Origin: Marsupella aquatica
Taxonomy: Eukaryota > Marchantiophyta
NCBI GenBank assembly: GCA_973895155.1
Contig: OZ316896.1
Location: 12,958,001-13,022,000 of the forward strand
Length of the DNA: 64,000 nt
Direction: 5' to 3'
The translations under genes and the position numbers were made by a program. The notes beneath the pieces were generated by a model. That model saw only the letters and a program-made list of their open reading frames with translations, was not told the DNA's origin and made no database searches. Positions 12,398 through 22,521 of this stretch are shown piece after piece (position 1 is the first letter of the stretch; every line of letters starts with the position of its first letter).

Positions 12398-13636
12398 CTA
12401 ACCAGTTCTACCAATTTCAGTCCCCGGTTTCCTAACAAAAGGGAGAATTACGGGGCTTCCAGTAGAAGAATCTGTGAAAACAAGCTTATTCTCTGAAGCG
12501 CAAAAGATTTGGTCCAAGGGAGAGGACGATGCACTTGCCTCGTCCTGAGGGGGAGTATGGCAGCCACTAGCTTTCTTAGTAGAGCAAATCTCATCCAGTT
12601 GAGGAGGGCTTGGAATTGGTTGGCTAATTGCATCCTGCAAGGTGGATTCCCAGCCAACATCCAAGGTTGAAGACTGTTGTTCACGTTGTGCATCCCCAAG
12701 GCCACCCGATGAAGGAACACCTGGAACGTCGAGATCATCTCGAGCATCATTTCCAAATTCAGGCAGTATTTCACCCTCCTCTTCCATGTAGCTTGTGATT
12801 TTTGGGCCCTCCGTTTTGCGATGCTCTAAATTCTCCGCAAATACTTCCTCATAAACACTGGCTTCCACCGGAGCTATGTCTAAGGCCGCCTCTTCTATTA
12901 CAACAAGGGGACCGATAGTAATGTCCTCAGATGGTAACGGCTCCTTGGGTGGCACATATAAAACCTGCTTGTTGTCATGAAGGAGCTGAGCAAAGGCTTT
13001 TGTGAATTCCATCTCTTGAGCTGTGTCCGAATACACAAAACAATCACGACCAAGAATGACACAAGCTTTCAATGTCTGTCCTCCAGAGAAGAAATCCAAC
13101 ACTGTATGACCTGGGCACGAGAAATAATCAACAAGATGCTTTGTCATTCGCAAAGGCTTTGCTCTCGGATTTACAAAGCCACCACGCCGACTGACCATCT
13201 CATAAGATGGGGCCATCTTCTTCAAAACTTTGACATCAATAGTGGATTCATCGAGCTTGTCTTTCCCCTTTGATTGGTCTTTGTTGTTCCCAGTAGGGGC
13301 CTTCAAAGGCAAGATTGTGAAGTCTCTGTCCCACTTCTCACTGTAGTTCCAGAACGCATAAAAGTCATCAAAGAAAATTTGGGACCAGTCTGGTTCCTCT
13401 TCACAAAAAATTCCCCCAAAGATGATTGAGTCTCGGGCTCCAATGAGAAAATCTCCCTCCTCCTTGAGCAGCTGATCACGGTAGTAGCTCCCGTACTCCA
13501 GCTTTGTGTGGACTTTCTTCTCACGACGAATCTTTTCAAAGGCACTCTGAATCTGGCCTATCAATGGGCCTTGACGGACAAAAAAGATTACTAAGAGCTC
13601 TGTCGAGTTCGTCATCTGCAAACAATACTCCAGCAA
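12398..13636 (-). pseudogene. DNA N4/N6-methyltransferase-like domain (C-terminal part of ParB-MTase gene)
   Basis: The open frame is 412 residues. Around residues 160-215 it shows the C-terminal half of a beta-class amino-methyltransferase: KPLRMTKHLVDYFSCPG, then VLDFFSGGQT (SAM-binding motif I, 179-188) and GRDCFVYSDTAQEM. In this class the catalytic DPPY motif lies upstream. The matching place is just before the in-frame TGA at 13670-13672, where the sequence reads IVDFGRL, so the catalytic motif is degenerate. The frame runs without a shift through that TGA into the upstream piece (13670-14428), so both belong to one gene. The tail (about 220-412) is acidic and Ser/Pro-rich. One palindrome copy lies inside the coding frame at about 12727-12745. 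Probable role: DNA modification or a binding-only derivative (inference). Confidence 0.65.
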
Positions 13637-13669
13637 GACAAAACTTTTGGCATCTGTCCACTGCCGTTG

Positions 13670-14428
13670 TCAAAGACGACCAAAATCGACAATGGAGAGT
13701 GGGCACGTCCTTTGCACCGAGTCAACAATCTTAGGCTTCATTGTCCTCATCAAATTATCGCTAAAAAATGTGCGATAAGGAGTATCCTCCATTGAAGGCA
13801 ACCCGCCAAATACCTTGCAATATATCTGCTCAAGCCTAACAATGAGACTTTGCGGAAATGGGTCTTTTGGCCTATTTCTTTTTAGGAGGTTGGAAATCCA
13901 AACCTCTCCAGCAAGTTGTCTAAGTTTTGGCAACTCACCACGATCCATAAATGCAGGCAAAAATTGAGTTAGCTCAAACCAAGTGAGTGAATTGGCAAAC
14001 CGATCCGGATACTTCAAAACGAAGTACTCCACAATTTTTGCCCTCAGCTTGGTCATGACTTTGAAAGTATGAGCCATATCACTCATTGATTGAACATCAG
14101 ATTTGTTGGCTGGGTCTTTCTTCAATAAAACCTTCTGTTGTTGAACGACAGTAAAAACTTTCAGAATGTCGTCACTACTCAGGTCTCCTTCAAAGCAACT
14201 AAACAATGCCGGCGTAATCATTTTTGTTGTCCGGGATTTCCCATTTATTTTTGAACCTAACTCCCCTAGACCATCCGGAAGAAGTCCCTTGACCCAATCG
14301 ATGCACATTTGTCTCCAAGTTCGGAAGAGGTTCTCATCCAAAAACAACAACCAAAAAATATTCCTCAGATCGGATTTTCCAGTTGTTATTTTGGCAAGGG
14401 CCATAAAATCCTGATCCAAATAGTACAA
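13670..14428 (-). pseudogene. Middle part of the ParB-methyltransferase gene
   Basis: A 252-residue open frame, in the same frame as the methyltransferase piece and separated from it only by a TGA (CGA-to-TGA type change). It is helical and I do not recognise the fold. It ends in TCPLSIVDFGRL, which aligns in position with the region of motif IV that precedes the QWTDAKSF...LLEYCLQM segment downstream. An acceptor-like CTCAG precedes it near 14435, so it probably starts an exon. Two palindrome copies (14440, 14534) lie in the presumed intron upstream. Confidence 0.55.
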
Positions 14429-14871
14429 AGAAAATCTGAGGCTCGAGATGATCTCGAGGTAGAATTAAGGAACTATGGTAAAATTTATGGGAGAATACAT
14501 GAAGATAAATCAAATACAGAAACTTGACCTCGAGGCTCGAGACAATCTTGAGCTAGAAGTGGATTTGAGTTCGAATTTACCTAGAACTTTTGATGATCCG
14601 TTAGTCTATTGGACCCAATCACGGGTCTCTCCGGATGACCACACTCGTCAAACTGTCGACGGGCATGGACCATACTATCAAGAAAACAGGACTCATACTC
14701 CATGGTCTTATTAACAGCATTTGCCCTTTGTGAGTGTTGAGCAAGTATTGTTCTTGGAGTTCTGTTCGAAAGAATTCATGACTTTTGATATTGCAGACTC
14801 TTCGCGACCTCCTTCAACTTTGCATTGCTCTTAGCCCAACCTATGATCCAAACAGCTGCCTTTGCCGAGTG

Positions 14872-16176
14872 TTATCCACTGATTGCAAGGAACTGCACCT
14901 TCTTATTCTTAACACCCCACTTGAACTCCTTTCGATCCTCAGTAGTATTCTCATAATGGAGCAACTGCAAACTCTCTCTTGAATACGGAATTAAATCTGC
15001 CACAGCTGGTACCATTCCAGGGTTTCTAACCATGGATTTTGCGACCTCCATGGCATGGTCTTTATTGAACATCCTATATACCAAAACTGCAGACGACGAA
15101 TCTATACTAGTGACAGGAATATCAAAAGTTTCATTCATGCCAAATGTGTAATACTCCTCAATCTCCTTAAGAACTTTGGCTCCTTCCTTAACGCTCTTTT
15201 CTCCCGGAGCATCTCCTAGAGTGCCATTATCATTGGTATGTGCATTCACACCCGAGGAAGATGCCGGAATGAGATCTACCTTGGGCGGCGCGGACTTTTT
15301 TTGAGGTGGAGCCTTCTTCGCTTTGCTTTCGGGTTTCTCAACCCTCTTCCTCTTTTGAGACACCTTTGCTTCCTTTTTGTCCAAACTTGACGTCTTGTCT
15401 CCCACAGCTACAAATTTCAATTTACCTGTTTGTCTCCGATGAGACAACACCCACTTTTTACAAGCATCCTCGTCAAATTCTCCGGCTCCAAACACAAAAT
15501 CAGGGGATATGGATTCAAACTCCCCCAATTTGGATTCCGACATTAGTCTCAAAACCTTCCACGTGAAAGGAGTTGTGAATGCATCATCACGATCAAACCC
15601 ATACTTTCGACAATAAAGGAATCCAAAAATTATGTCCGCTCCAGATGTAGGAGTATCTTCTAGCAAATTACTTGTAGTAAAACCCTCGGGGAAGAACCCC
15701 ATTGATATCACGCTCAGTTGTTTCCTGGCTGCACGTTCAATGTTAAGATCGCAAGAGTAGTTTTTGGCGTGAAGTCTAATTAGAGCCCACTTCCCTGTCT
15801 CGTGGTTCTCCACCGTCAAAACCATGTCCTTACCATTACTCGTCACAATAAAAACAATAGGCCCTAGAAGGCTGCACACTAGAGGATCAACTAATGGAGA
15901 CCTCGTCTTCACACAAATAATAGTTCCTTCCATGTCTTCAATTTCAGCAAGCTCAATGGCCCAACAGAATCCAAATAAACCCTGTCCAGGGTAGGAAATC
16001 TCGATTGCATGTTCATCTTCGACTACCAAATTAGGCGATCCCAATTTCGCACCTAGTACAACCAAAATATAGCAATTGTCATAAACATGTACTACAAAAC
16101 CAAGAAACAAATAGGTGGCTCGAGATGATCTCGATCTTCCTTTTAAGTTTAATAGTCTGACATGTTCCAATGCCAT
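14872..16176 (-). pseudogene. ParB/sulfiredoxin-like domain protein, N-terminal part of the ParB-methyltransferase gene
   Basis: A 434-residue open frame from ATG 16176. Residues 1-250 are not recognised. Residues 270-300 are a Lys-rich, nuclear-localisation-like stretch (KRKRVEKPESKAKK). From about 350 a ParB-like N-terminal domain appears: FDIPVTSID...YRMFNKDHAMEVAKSMVRNPG...VQFLAISG. The frame continues after the stop as HSAKAAVWIIGWAK, so the TAA at 14872-14874 replaces the residue of the conserved GxHS(A) motif, as a CAA-to-TAA change would. A ParB-like domain fused to an N4/N6 methylase is a known architecture of bacterial and phage DNA methylases; finding it in a eukaryotic transposon is unusual. 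A degenerate palindrome at 16117-16137 encodes RSRSSRA near the N-terminus. Confidence 0.6.
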
Positions 16177-18503
16177 TTCATCCGTGGAATTTAAAAAGAG
16201 ATTTCAAACCCAAGAAATCTAAAAAGATAACACAATAGTTAGGAAACACAATAGGCTCGAGATGATCTCGAGCCACCATCTATTTAAAAGATCTCGATCC
16301 TCATATATATCAGTTGAGGTTTTATTCCATTGCATATCATGAACCAGTCAAATTTAACGAACAACATTTTCAAGAATGATCCAATGTCACCTATTCGACC
16401 ACATTCAAAACCCTCTAACTCAGTGGTTTGTCATCTTCACAAACGAGTTGGAGGACTAAGAAAGTGGTCCAAAAGGCAAGCTTGGATCACAATGAAAAGG
16501 ATATTAGTAATTGACGACATGGAGTCCTTCCAACTGGAAGAAATTGGCCAAGGGATACGAATGACCATAAAGGAAGATGGTGAGGGATATATTTGGCTTG
16601 AGACGATCTCGAGCCTAACATGTCAAACGAGTGATCCGAATATCATATTCAACAATGAACATCATATTCAATCAATGATTAAAATCCACTTTCTCCATTG
16701 ACTTTTGATACCCACAAACCCGTTCGGATGTCAATAATCAGAACGAGTTGGAGGGTACAGAAGTCCTTGGAGGAAGGAAATTTTAGATATTTTGGATATG
16801 ATGTTCACTTTTGAATTATAAGAGTGTGAAGAAATCTGACTAGGTAACATGCACGAAATGCATATTGGCTCGAGACAATCTCGAGCCTCATGCCACTTAC
16901 ATCAAATGCAAAATCAATTGATAGATCACAACTTTCAAAGTATTGCAAAAAACATCAATAGGCTCAAGATGATCTCGAGCCTCAACTGCACCCAAGGAAT
17001 CCAGAAATAAGTGGACCAATTGAAGCTCGAGACGATCTCGAGTTAAACCTGAACATAACAAAGATGATGAATTACGTTTAATGGTGCGATGGATCTGATG
17101 CGCTGAGTCTAGATGGGTCTAAAGCTCTTCGCCAACGGTTGCAAGGTTGTACTCAGCGAAGTCCTCCTTGGAGAAATCTACAACAGTCGACATGGCTGGT
17201 GAAGAGAGGAACGTACTACGGGCTGAGAACTTAAAAACAAATCTCAAGCCTAAACAGAATATCTCGACCCTATCAAAGCTTGAGCTTAAACACAAAATCT
17301 TGACCCTATAAAATCTCGAGGAAAAAACCTAATCTTGACCCTCTGCAATCTCGAGGCTAATACAAGGATCTCGAGGCAAGAGCGCAAAACAATCTAGAGG
17401 CAAGGAGGCAAGGGACGCGAGGAGGCGAAGAGGCAAGGAGGCGAATGTGAAAATGGGGAATTCAAAACCCCTGAAGCCACTATAAGCCCCTCGGGGGTCG
17501 GCCTTGGCCGTGCCAAGCGTGCCAGGGCTCGTGCAGGCTCAGGCAGGCTGCCACGCAACCTGCTGGGTGCGTACAGTCATTATTACGGTCACACGTGTTG
17601 TCAACAAAGCTGTCTTATTGGCCTTTTTGTCTGTCAGGGTTTTATATATTGCTTCTCTTTGGTCTCTAGCGGGTCATTCTTCTCATTTCGTTTCATTGCT
17701 TGCCCGTTTCTCCCTCTGCCTCTCTCTCCCTCTCCCTCTCTTTGGCTCTAGATTTCTGCTCTGATCTCTTTCTATTGTTCTTTTCAAGGGTTGTGGACTC
17801 TACGTTTGTGTTTAGGATATTTCTAGAAATTCTCATTTTAAGCCCTGAAGGAGGTCTAAAATAATTGAGCTCCTATCTTTTAGAAAACCAAACCTTTTCA
17901 GCTTATACTAGTGTCGGTCAAAATCCATTTGGAAGCCTTTTCTCTCTATTTGATGGCCTTTTAGAAGCTATTTCTCAGTTTTTGGAAGTAAACTGGGAGC
18001 CTACTTTTTTAATTGCACCAAATCATTCCACTAGATCATCTAGAGCCATTTATATGTTCTTATTTTGGGTGGCTTATTATTCATAATAGTTTCTTTGTCA
18101 AATACAATGTCCTTTTTGGCTCGAGATCATCTCGAGTCATAAGTTTTATCCTCAAACTTATTCACTTTTGCCTTCTTTCTAATGGTGCATTCGGTTTTCC
18201 TTCTTATAATTGAGTTTGTAGAGAGTCGGAGGTATAGAATCTGAATTCGCTATTCAGTGAGATTTCATATTTTACCTCGAGATCTTCTCAAGCTAAATAC
18301 TTCTGAATTTTTACATATTGGATTTTTTTGTCCCTCTTCTACCTCAAGATCGTCTCGAGGTAGAAGAGTTTCTTATTTTCTCTATCACACAATTTTGTGG
18401 GATAAACTTCTACACTTGGGTTTTTTGGTTTGTCTTTGTAGTCACTTTACCTCGAGATCATCTCGAGGTAACTACATCCAACAGTTTGGACCACTTTTTC
18501 AAA
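16177..18503. promoter_or_regulatory. Divergent intergenic region with palindrome cluster
   Basis: The minus-strand ParB-methyltransferase gene and the plus-strand transposase gene diverge from this 2.3-kb spacer. It holds nine palindrome copies (16254, 16595, 16867, 16961, 17024, 18118, 18274, 18341, 18449) and a block at about 17225-17400 of half-sites such as AATCTCGAGG and ATCTCGACCCT. ORFs here (for example 16330-16701, 17504-17764) show no recognisable domain. A bidirectional promoter or element-specific binding region is likely (inference). Confidence 0.5.
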
Positions 18504-18764
18504 ATGGGGATTTTCTTTCAAGGGGACAAGGTTTGCCTCGTAATCGACGGAGTGGAAGTTGCTTGCGGAACCGTCCTCAAGGTTGACCCGGGTGACTCAG
18601 TGCGTAATGTTGATTTGGGAAGTAATCGTATAGGAGTTCTCATTGAGAAGTGCTATGAGGGATCACGGGAAATTCCTTACCCTTTGCCGCCGATCAGGAC
18701 CCTGTTTGATGTTGTCGACTCCTGCATTATTTGGGATGCCTCTTTTGCATATTTGAAGTCATAA
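18504..18764 (+). pseudogene. First DUF8039-like repeat of the transposase gene
   Basis: Starting at ATG 18504 the frame gives FFQGDKVCLVIDGVEVACGTVL...DVVDSCIIWD, a domain of about 80 residues of the DUF8039 type known from plant transposon proteins. It is in the same frame as the main transposase ORF and separated from it only by a TAA at 18762-18764 (CAA-to-TAA type), so it is the real N-terminus of that gene. The frame is open upstream to 18318, but that part is translated palindrome and spacer (PRDHLEV). Confidence 0.55.
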
Positions 18765-18785
18765 TCAACTCCAGCGACAACACAA

Positions 18786-21350
18786 ATGAATGCCTCTTGT
18801 TCTCCAAAGGATGCGGTTCCCGGTTTTGTACCAGACAAATCTTCGGTGGGAAGTTTTGGAGACTTGATTATATCTGGCGATGAAGTTGAGCTCTGGATCG
18901 GCAATCAGATTGTGGCTCGTGGATTTGTGTTCAAGACGAATCCCGATGAGACCTGTCACAATGAAAGACTTGGCACTTCTAGGATTAGTGTGAAAATATG
19001 TGAAGTTTTTCAAGGAAGGGAGAGGTTACCCTTTCCTCACAATGGAGCAGATACCGTTCAGGAAGCATTGGACACTTTTGTATTCTGGAATTTAAAGGAT
19101 GTTACTCGGAGGAGTTCTTCCCAGGATATGCTAAACGACCTGTCCACACGGGATGTTTTTTCAAATTATAATTTCAAGGATTATAGTTTGCGTTCTAATT
19201 GGATGACCGAGGAGGTGGAATTGTATGCTGAGGATAATCGGACCAAAGTGGGGGTTGGCATCATCACAGTTCCTTTCGAGTCAGGTGCAATTGATGATGA
19301 TGTTCTTGGACCAGATCACGTTGGGGTTGCTGTCACACGCGTGATTGACCCTCTATTTTTCCCAAATATCTCCCCAGGAGTGCCTGGTCTTGTTAGGTGG
19401 GCCGTCCGTTCACTTCTGCTGATATCAAGGGGTATTTTTCTTCTGGATCTCATTGAAGAGGTTTCTCCAAAACCAATTATTGATGGTCGAGATCATCTAG
19501 AGGTAGATATGAAAGGTGACACTGAGTTTTTGAAGCGCTCGTATAATTTCATCAAGAGAACGAAGGTCAACCTAGATGAAAAAAGGAAGAAGCACTTGGA
19601 GTCTCGGGCGATACTGAAAATCACAAAGGAGGAAATTGACTCCATCCAAAGAAAAGGTTGTTGTAAGTTGAAGTGTTGCCTCAGCATGCCGAGAGAAGAC
19701 CTACAGGTGATAAGGAGGGAATACCATGGGATGTCAAGCGACAACAAAACCAGTCACATTCTCACTCTTTTTGGCTGTAGGGAGAAGGAAGTGGAGAGAA
19801 AAGGATATTTTGTTGTAAGAAGTAGACTTGTTTGCAAGGGTGCATTTATTAAAATGCATGGATTCAACACTGCCAAGTATTATGATTACAAAAATCAATA
19901 TGAAGCAGGTTGCACGGTTGGATTCCACGGAAACAAGGGTTCACACAAGACACGGGGAAGCACCTTGCATGCTCGTGCTTTGTTGGAGTCCATTCTAACC
20001 CAAAACGGAGAACCCATGCCGCATCTTCCCTATGGAGGGTCTCACGGGACTGACACGGTTGAGTACAGACTTCCATCTTGTTTCACGAAGAAAGAGATTT
20101 TTGAGGAGGTATACTCAAAAATGGAATTAGATGGCTACGTGAAGGTGAGTGAAAACACTATGTATAAACTCTGGAGTGAGTCTTTCATGAATTTTGACTT
20201 TCACAAGGGAAGTGCATTTGCAAAGTGTACACTTTGCACTGAGTTCAAAGATCAGTTGATGCGGGAGAAGAGAAAGAAAGAGCGTTTGGAGATTGAGGAA
20301 AGAAGAGCTCGCCATCTTCGTGAGCAAATGTCTAGGAGATATGTTTACTATGCTCATAGGGTTCTTGCGAAGAAGGATCCTGAGAACTATCTTTGCATTA
20401 TACATGACAAGATGGACCAGGCCAAGACATGGATCCCTAGGTTGGTCCCCACTCCTAAATCATTGTCTGGTAGCGGTCAACCGCTCCCCATTGCGCTCAC
20501 TGGGATGTTGACCCATGGAAGGGATCTCGGAGTGTATGCTCACTTCAGTTTCACTGGGCTTTGGCCGGGAGATGCAGACTTCACAGTGACATCATTGGCC
20601 AAGTGCCTTAGAGATCTGGAGGATTACAAGGGGGACAAATCTGGAGACCTCCTTGAAGGATTATATTGGGCTGCAATGAGGCCAATTTTTCAATCTCTTT
20701 TGGACTTTGAAGCATTTCTCGCAGGTTACTTAGAACCCAAAAAAGTCTCAATTGCTAGATTTCAAGGAGCTAAAGATGACCAAGACTACTTTGGTGTTGA
20801 TCCCAAGGCTACGTCTACCTCTTTCAAACCATTGCCAAGGCACCTGACCTTGCAAATGGATAATTCAGGGAAAGATAACAAAAACCAGTACGTGATGGCA
20901 TTTTGCAGTGAGCTTGTTAGTAGAGGGGTTTTTGAAACAGTGCAGATGTCGTTTCTCATGGTTGGTCACACCCCTGAGGACGTTGATGCATTGTTTTCAA
21001 AAGTATCCAACCAAGTGAAGTACAAGGAGGTTTCTACCCTCTTGGGGTTGATGGCTGAGGTTTGGGAGTGTGAAAGCATTCATCCTGTGCCACGGTTGAT
21101 CCAAGAGGTTGCAGCTTACAAAGAGTTTTTGAAAACTTTCAAGGTAAAAGACATAGAGGGTCACTCAAAACCAGTGGCATTTCTTTTCTCTATGAGAGAT
21201 AATGTTCCAATATATCAATACAAAGCACATGTGAAACAACCTTGGTACCCTCCAACCGGAAGGTCCATTTGGAGAACTGATTCCAGCACCAATGCTCTCA
21301 TTTTACCAGAAGGTCAAGCATTTGCAAAACCCATCTCCGGGGATGTATGA
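18786..21350 (+). CDS. DUF8039-DUF7869 protein, putative transposase of the giant element
   Basis: The open frame is 854 residues. Two DUF8039-like repeats (about 24-105 and 138-215) continue the one encoded just upstream. A Cys-rich knuckle CCKLKCC lies at 292-298, GFHGNKG at 379-385 and CTLC at 481-484. The DUF7869-type core runs from about 515 to 745, with IHDKMDQAKT (Asp 541), LQMDNSGKDNKNQY (Asp 692) and VGHTPEDVDALFS (Glu731/Asp732). This spacing of acidic residues fits an RNase-H-fold DDE/D nuclease, so I infer it is the transposase; no experiment is known to me. In-frame stops TAA (18762) and TGA (21348, CGA-to-TGA type) bound the open part. The frame continues after the TGA to 21525. 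A palindrome copy is translated in frame as GRDHLEV at 234-240. Confidence 0.7.
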   Translation: MNASCSPKDAVPGFVPDKSSVGSFGDLIISGDEVELWIGNQIVARGFVFKTNPDETCHNERLGTSRISVKICEVFQGRERLPFPHNGADTVQEALDTFVFWNLKDVTRRSSSQDMLNDLSTRDVFSNYNFKDYSLRSNWMTEEVELYAEDNRTKVGVGIITVPFESGAIDDDVLGPDHVGVAVTRVIDPLFFPNISPGVPGLVRWAVRSLLLISRGIFLLDLIEEVSPKPIIDGRDHLEVDMKGDTEFLKRSYNFIKRTKVNLDEKRKKHLESRAILKITKEEIDSIQRKGCCKLKCCLSMPREDLQVIRREYHGMSSDNKTSHILTLFGCREKEVERKGYFVVRSRLVCKGAFIKMHGFNTAKYYDYKNQYEAGCTVGFHGNKGSHKTRGSTLHARALLESILTQNGEPMPHLPYGGSHGTDTVEYRLPSCFTKKEIFEEVYSKMELDGYVKVSENTMYKLWSESFMNFDFHKGSAFAKCTLCTEFKDQLMREKRKKERLEIEERRARHLREQMSRRYVYYAHRVLAKKDPENYLCIIHDKMDQAKTWIPRLVPTPKSLSGSGQPLPIALTGMLTHGRDLGVYAHFSFTGLWPGDADFTVTSLAKCLRDLEDYKGDKSGDLLEGLYWAAMRPIFQSLLDFEAFLAGYLEPKKVSIARFQGAKDDQDYFGVDPKATSTSFKPLPRHLTLQMDNSGKDNKNQYVMAFCSELVSRGVFETVQMSFLMVGHTPEDVDALFSKVSNQVKYKEVSTLLGLMAEVWECESIHPVPRLIQEVAAYKEFLKTFKVKDIEGHSKPVAFLFSMRDNVPIYQYKAHVKQPWYPPTGRSIWRTDSSTNALILPEGQAFAKPISGDV

Positions 21351-22191
21351 GGCAAGGTTGAAGAAATTATCCCATTCCTTAATCGTTACATTGAGTTTTT
21401 GAAGAAGAGTTATAAGGATGAGACCTCTACAGCATATCGTGAGCAGTTTCCTTTGGTGAAATATTGGGAGATGGTGGTGCAAGTATTATCTGGGGAGCTT
21501 ACAATTGAAGGGGAGGCAGAAATATAGTTAGCATTGACATGAATTCTGGCCAAAAACCAACCACGGAACTGGTTACAAGGTTAATAGTACAGGAACCTCT
21601 GAACCATTGGGGGAGCCTAGTAGTAGTACACAGAATCCACAAATGGTGGAGCTTCAGAATGAGTACCTGGAAGAGATGGAGGATCAAGCTGCAACATTTG
21701 TTGGCGCTCGACACGAGCAAGAACTTGCACGTTGGATTCCTCTGCAGGACATTCAAGAGGGTCACTTTGTATTTCTCCGTCCAGAGGATGAATGGGAAAA
21801 GAAGAATGGGAAAGAACGTTTCTGGTTGGTGAGAGCTTTGGGTGTTGTGGACCCAAACCATGAAGTTCCTTCAGGAGACTTGCAATGCAATGAGAATTCT
21901 CCTACTAGTACACGGTATGCTCCTATGTTCCAAGTGCAATGGTGGAGGCCTAAACATGGTAAGCATGATGCACCGGATCATGTGCGATATTCACGTTGCT
22001 TTCAGACCACTAAGACTTGGGAGGTGGATCCTGGGTTTGACAGTGCCACTGAATGTTGGCAATGTGCTAATTCTGCTATGTATCGATTCAAGTCACGCTC
22101 TAGAGAAGAAAATATAATTGATAGAGGTTTGACCATTCCCAAGAATGTTTTGAAAACACTCAAAACCTACATGGAAGGGATTGTTGAGTAA
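21351..22191 (+). pseudogene. C-terminal part of the DUF7869 gene
   Basis: After the TGA the frame continues to 21525 (EEIIPFLNRYIEFLKK...). A second open frame runs to 22191, with a probable intron between whose acceptor ends TACAG near 21591. The last exon encodes ARWIPLQDIQEGHFVFLRPEDEW...FWLVRALG...FQVQWWRPK, a small tryptophan-rich module like the C-terminal domain commonly seen after DUF7869 in moss proteins. The listed 194-residue frame begins with TTG at 21607, which is not a biological start. Confidence 0.5.
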
Positions 22192-22401
22192 GTCAAATGT
22201 TTTTTAGTAGTCACTCTGTCAGAGTGAGGGAGTCTATGTCATTTAGTTTGGAATTAGACATGTCAGAGTGAGGGAATCTATGTCAATTAGTTTGGAATCA
22301 TACATGTCTTTAGTACTTACTGTTGGTTAGTACTAAGTAGTATATATATCTATTTAAGTAACTAATTATTATAATATTTTGGGATACTAGTTTGATTAGG
22401 T
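22192..22401. repeat. Short direct repeats 3' of the transposase gene
   Basis: GTCAGAGTGAGGGA(G/A)TCTATG is repeated within about 50 bp near 22218 and 22262, each followed by TTAGTTTGGAAT. The following DNA is AT-rich. Possibly part of the gene's 3' end. Confidence 0.45.
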
Positions 22402-22406
22402 GGAGG
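22402..22406. repeat. Target site duplication, left (nested TG...CA element)
   Basis: GGAGG before TGTGATGCC. The right partner is at 27043-27047. Confidence 0.6.
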
Positions 22407-22521
22407 TGTGATGCCTAGACAGGAATCACTCGGCCGGTTAAGTGGGTAAAGCAGGAAGGCACCCTAGGAACACCTTAGTATAGGGACAAAACAAGGAAAA
22501 TATAAACAATTAGGGGCAACC

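Larger units (their letters stand above)
10812..19504. repeat. Family of interspersed 21-bp palindromes (GGCTCGAGA-N3-TCTCGAGCC)
   Basis: Starts of the copies I could place: 10812, 11932, about 12727, 14440, 14534, 16117, 16254, 16595, 16867, 16961, 17024, 18118, 18274, 18341, 18449, 19484. The arms are 9 bp around a 3-bp spacer (TGA, CGA, CAA, TCA or similar); the copies at 16254 and 11932 are perfect palindromes. They occur in introns, in spacer and in coding frames. I saw no full copy outside the giant transposon. Confidence 0.85.

Noticed and set aside
10812-19504. CRISPR-like array
   Set aside because: The repeats are palindromic but irregularly spaced over 9 kb, inside genes and introns, with no uniform spacers.
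13670-21350. TGA read as a sense codon or programmed readthrough
   Set aside because: TAA and TAG stops and frameshifts occur in the same genes, so simple decay explains them.
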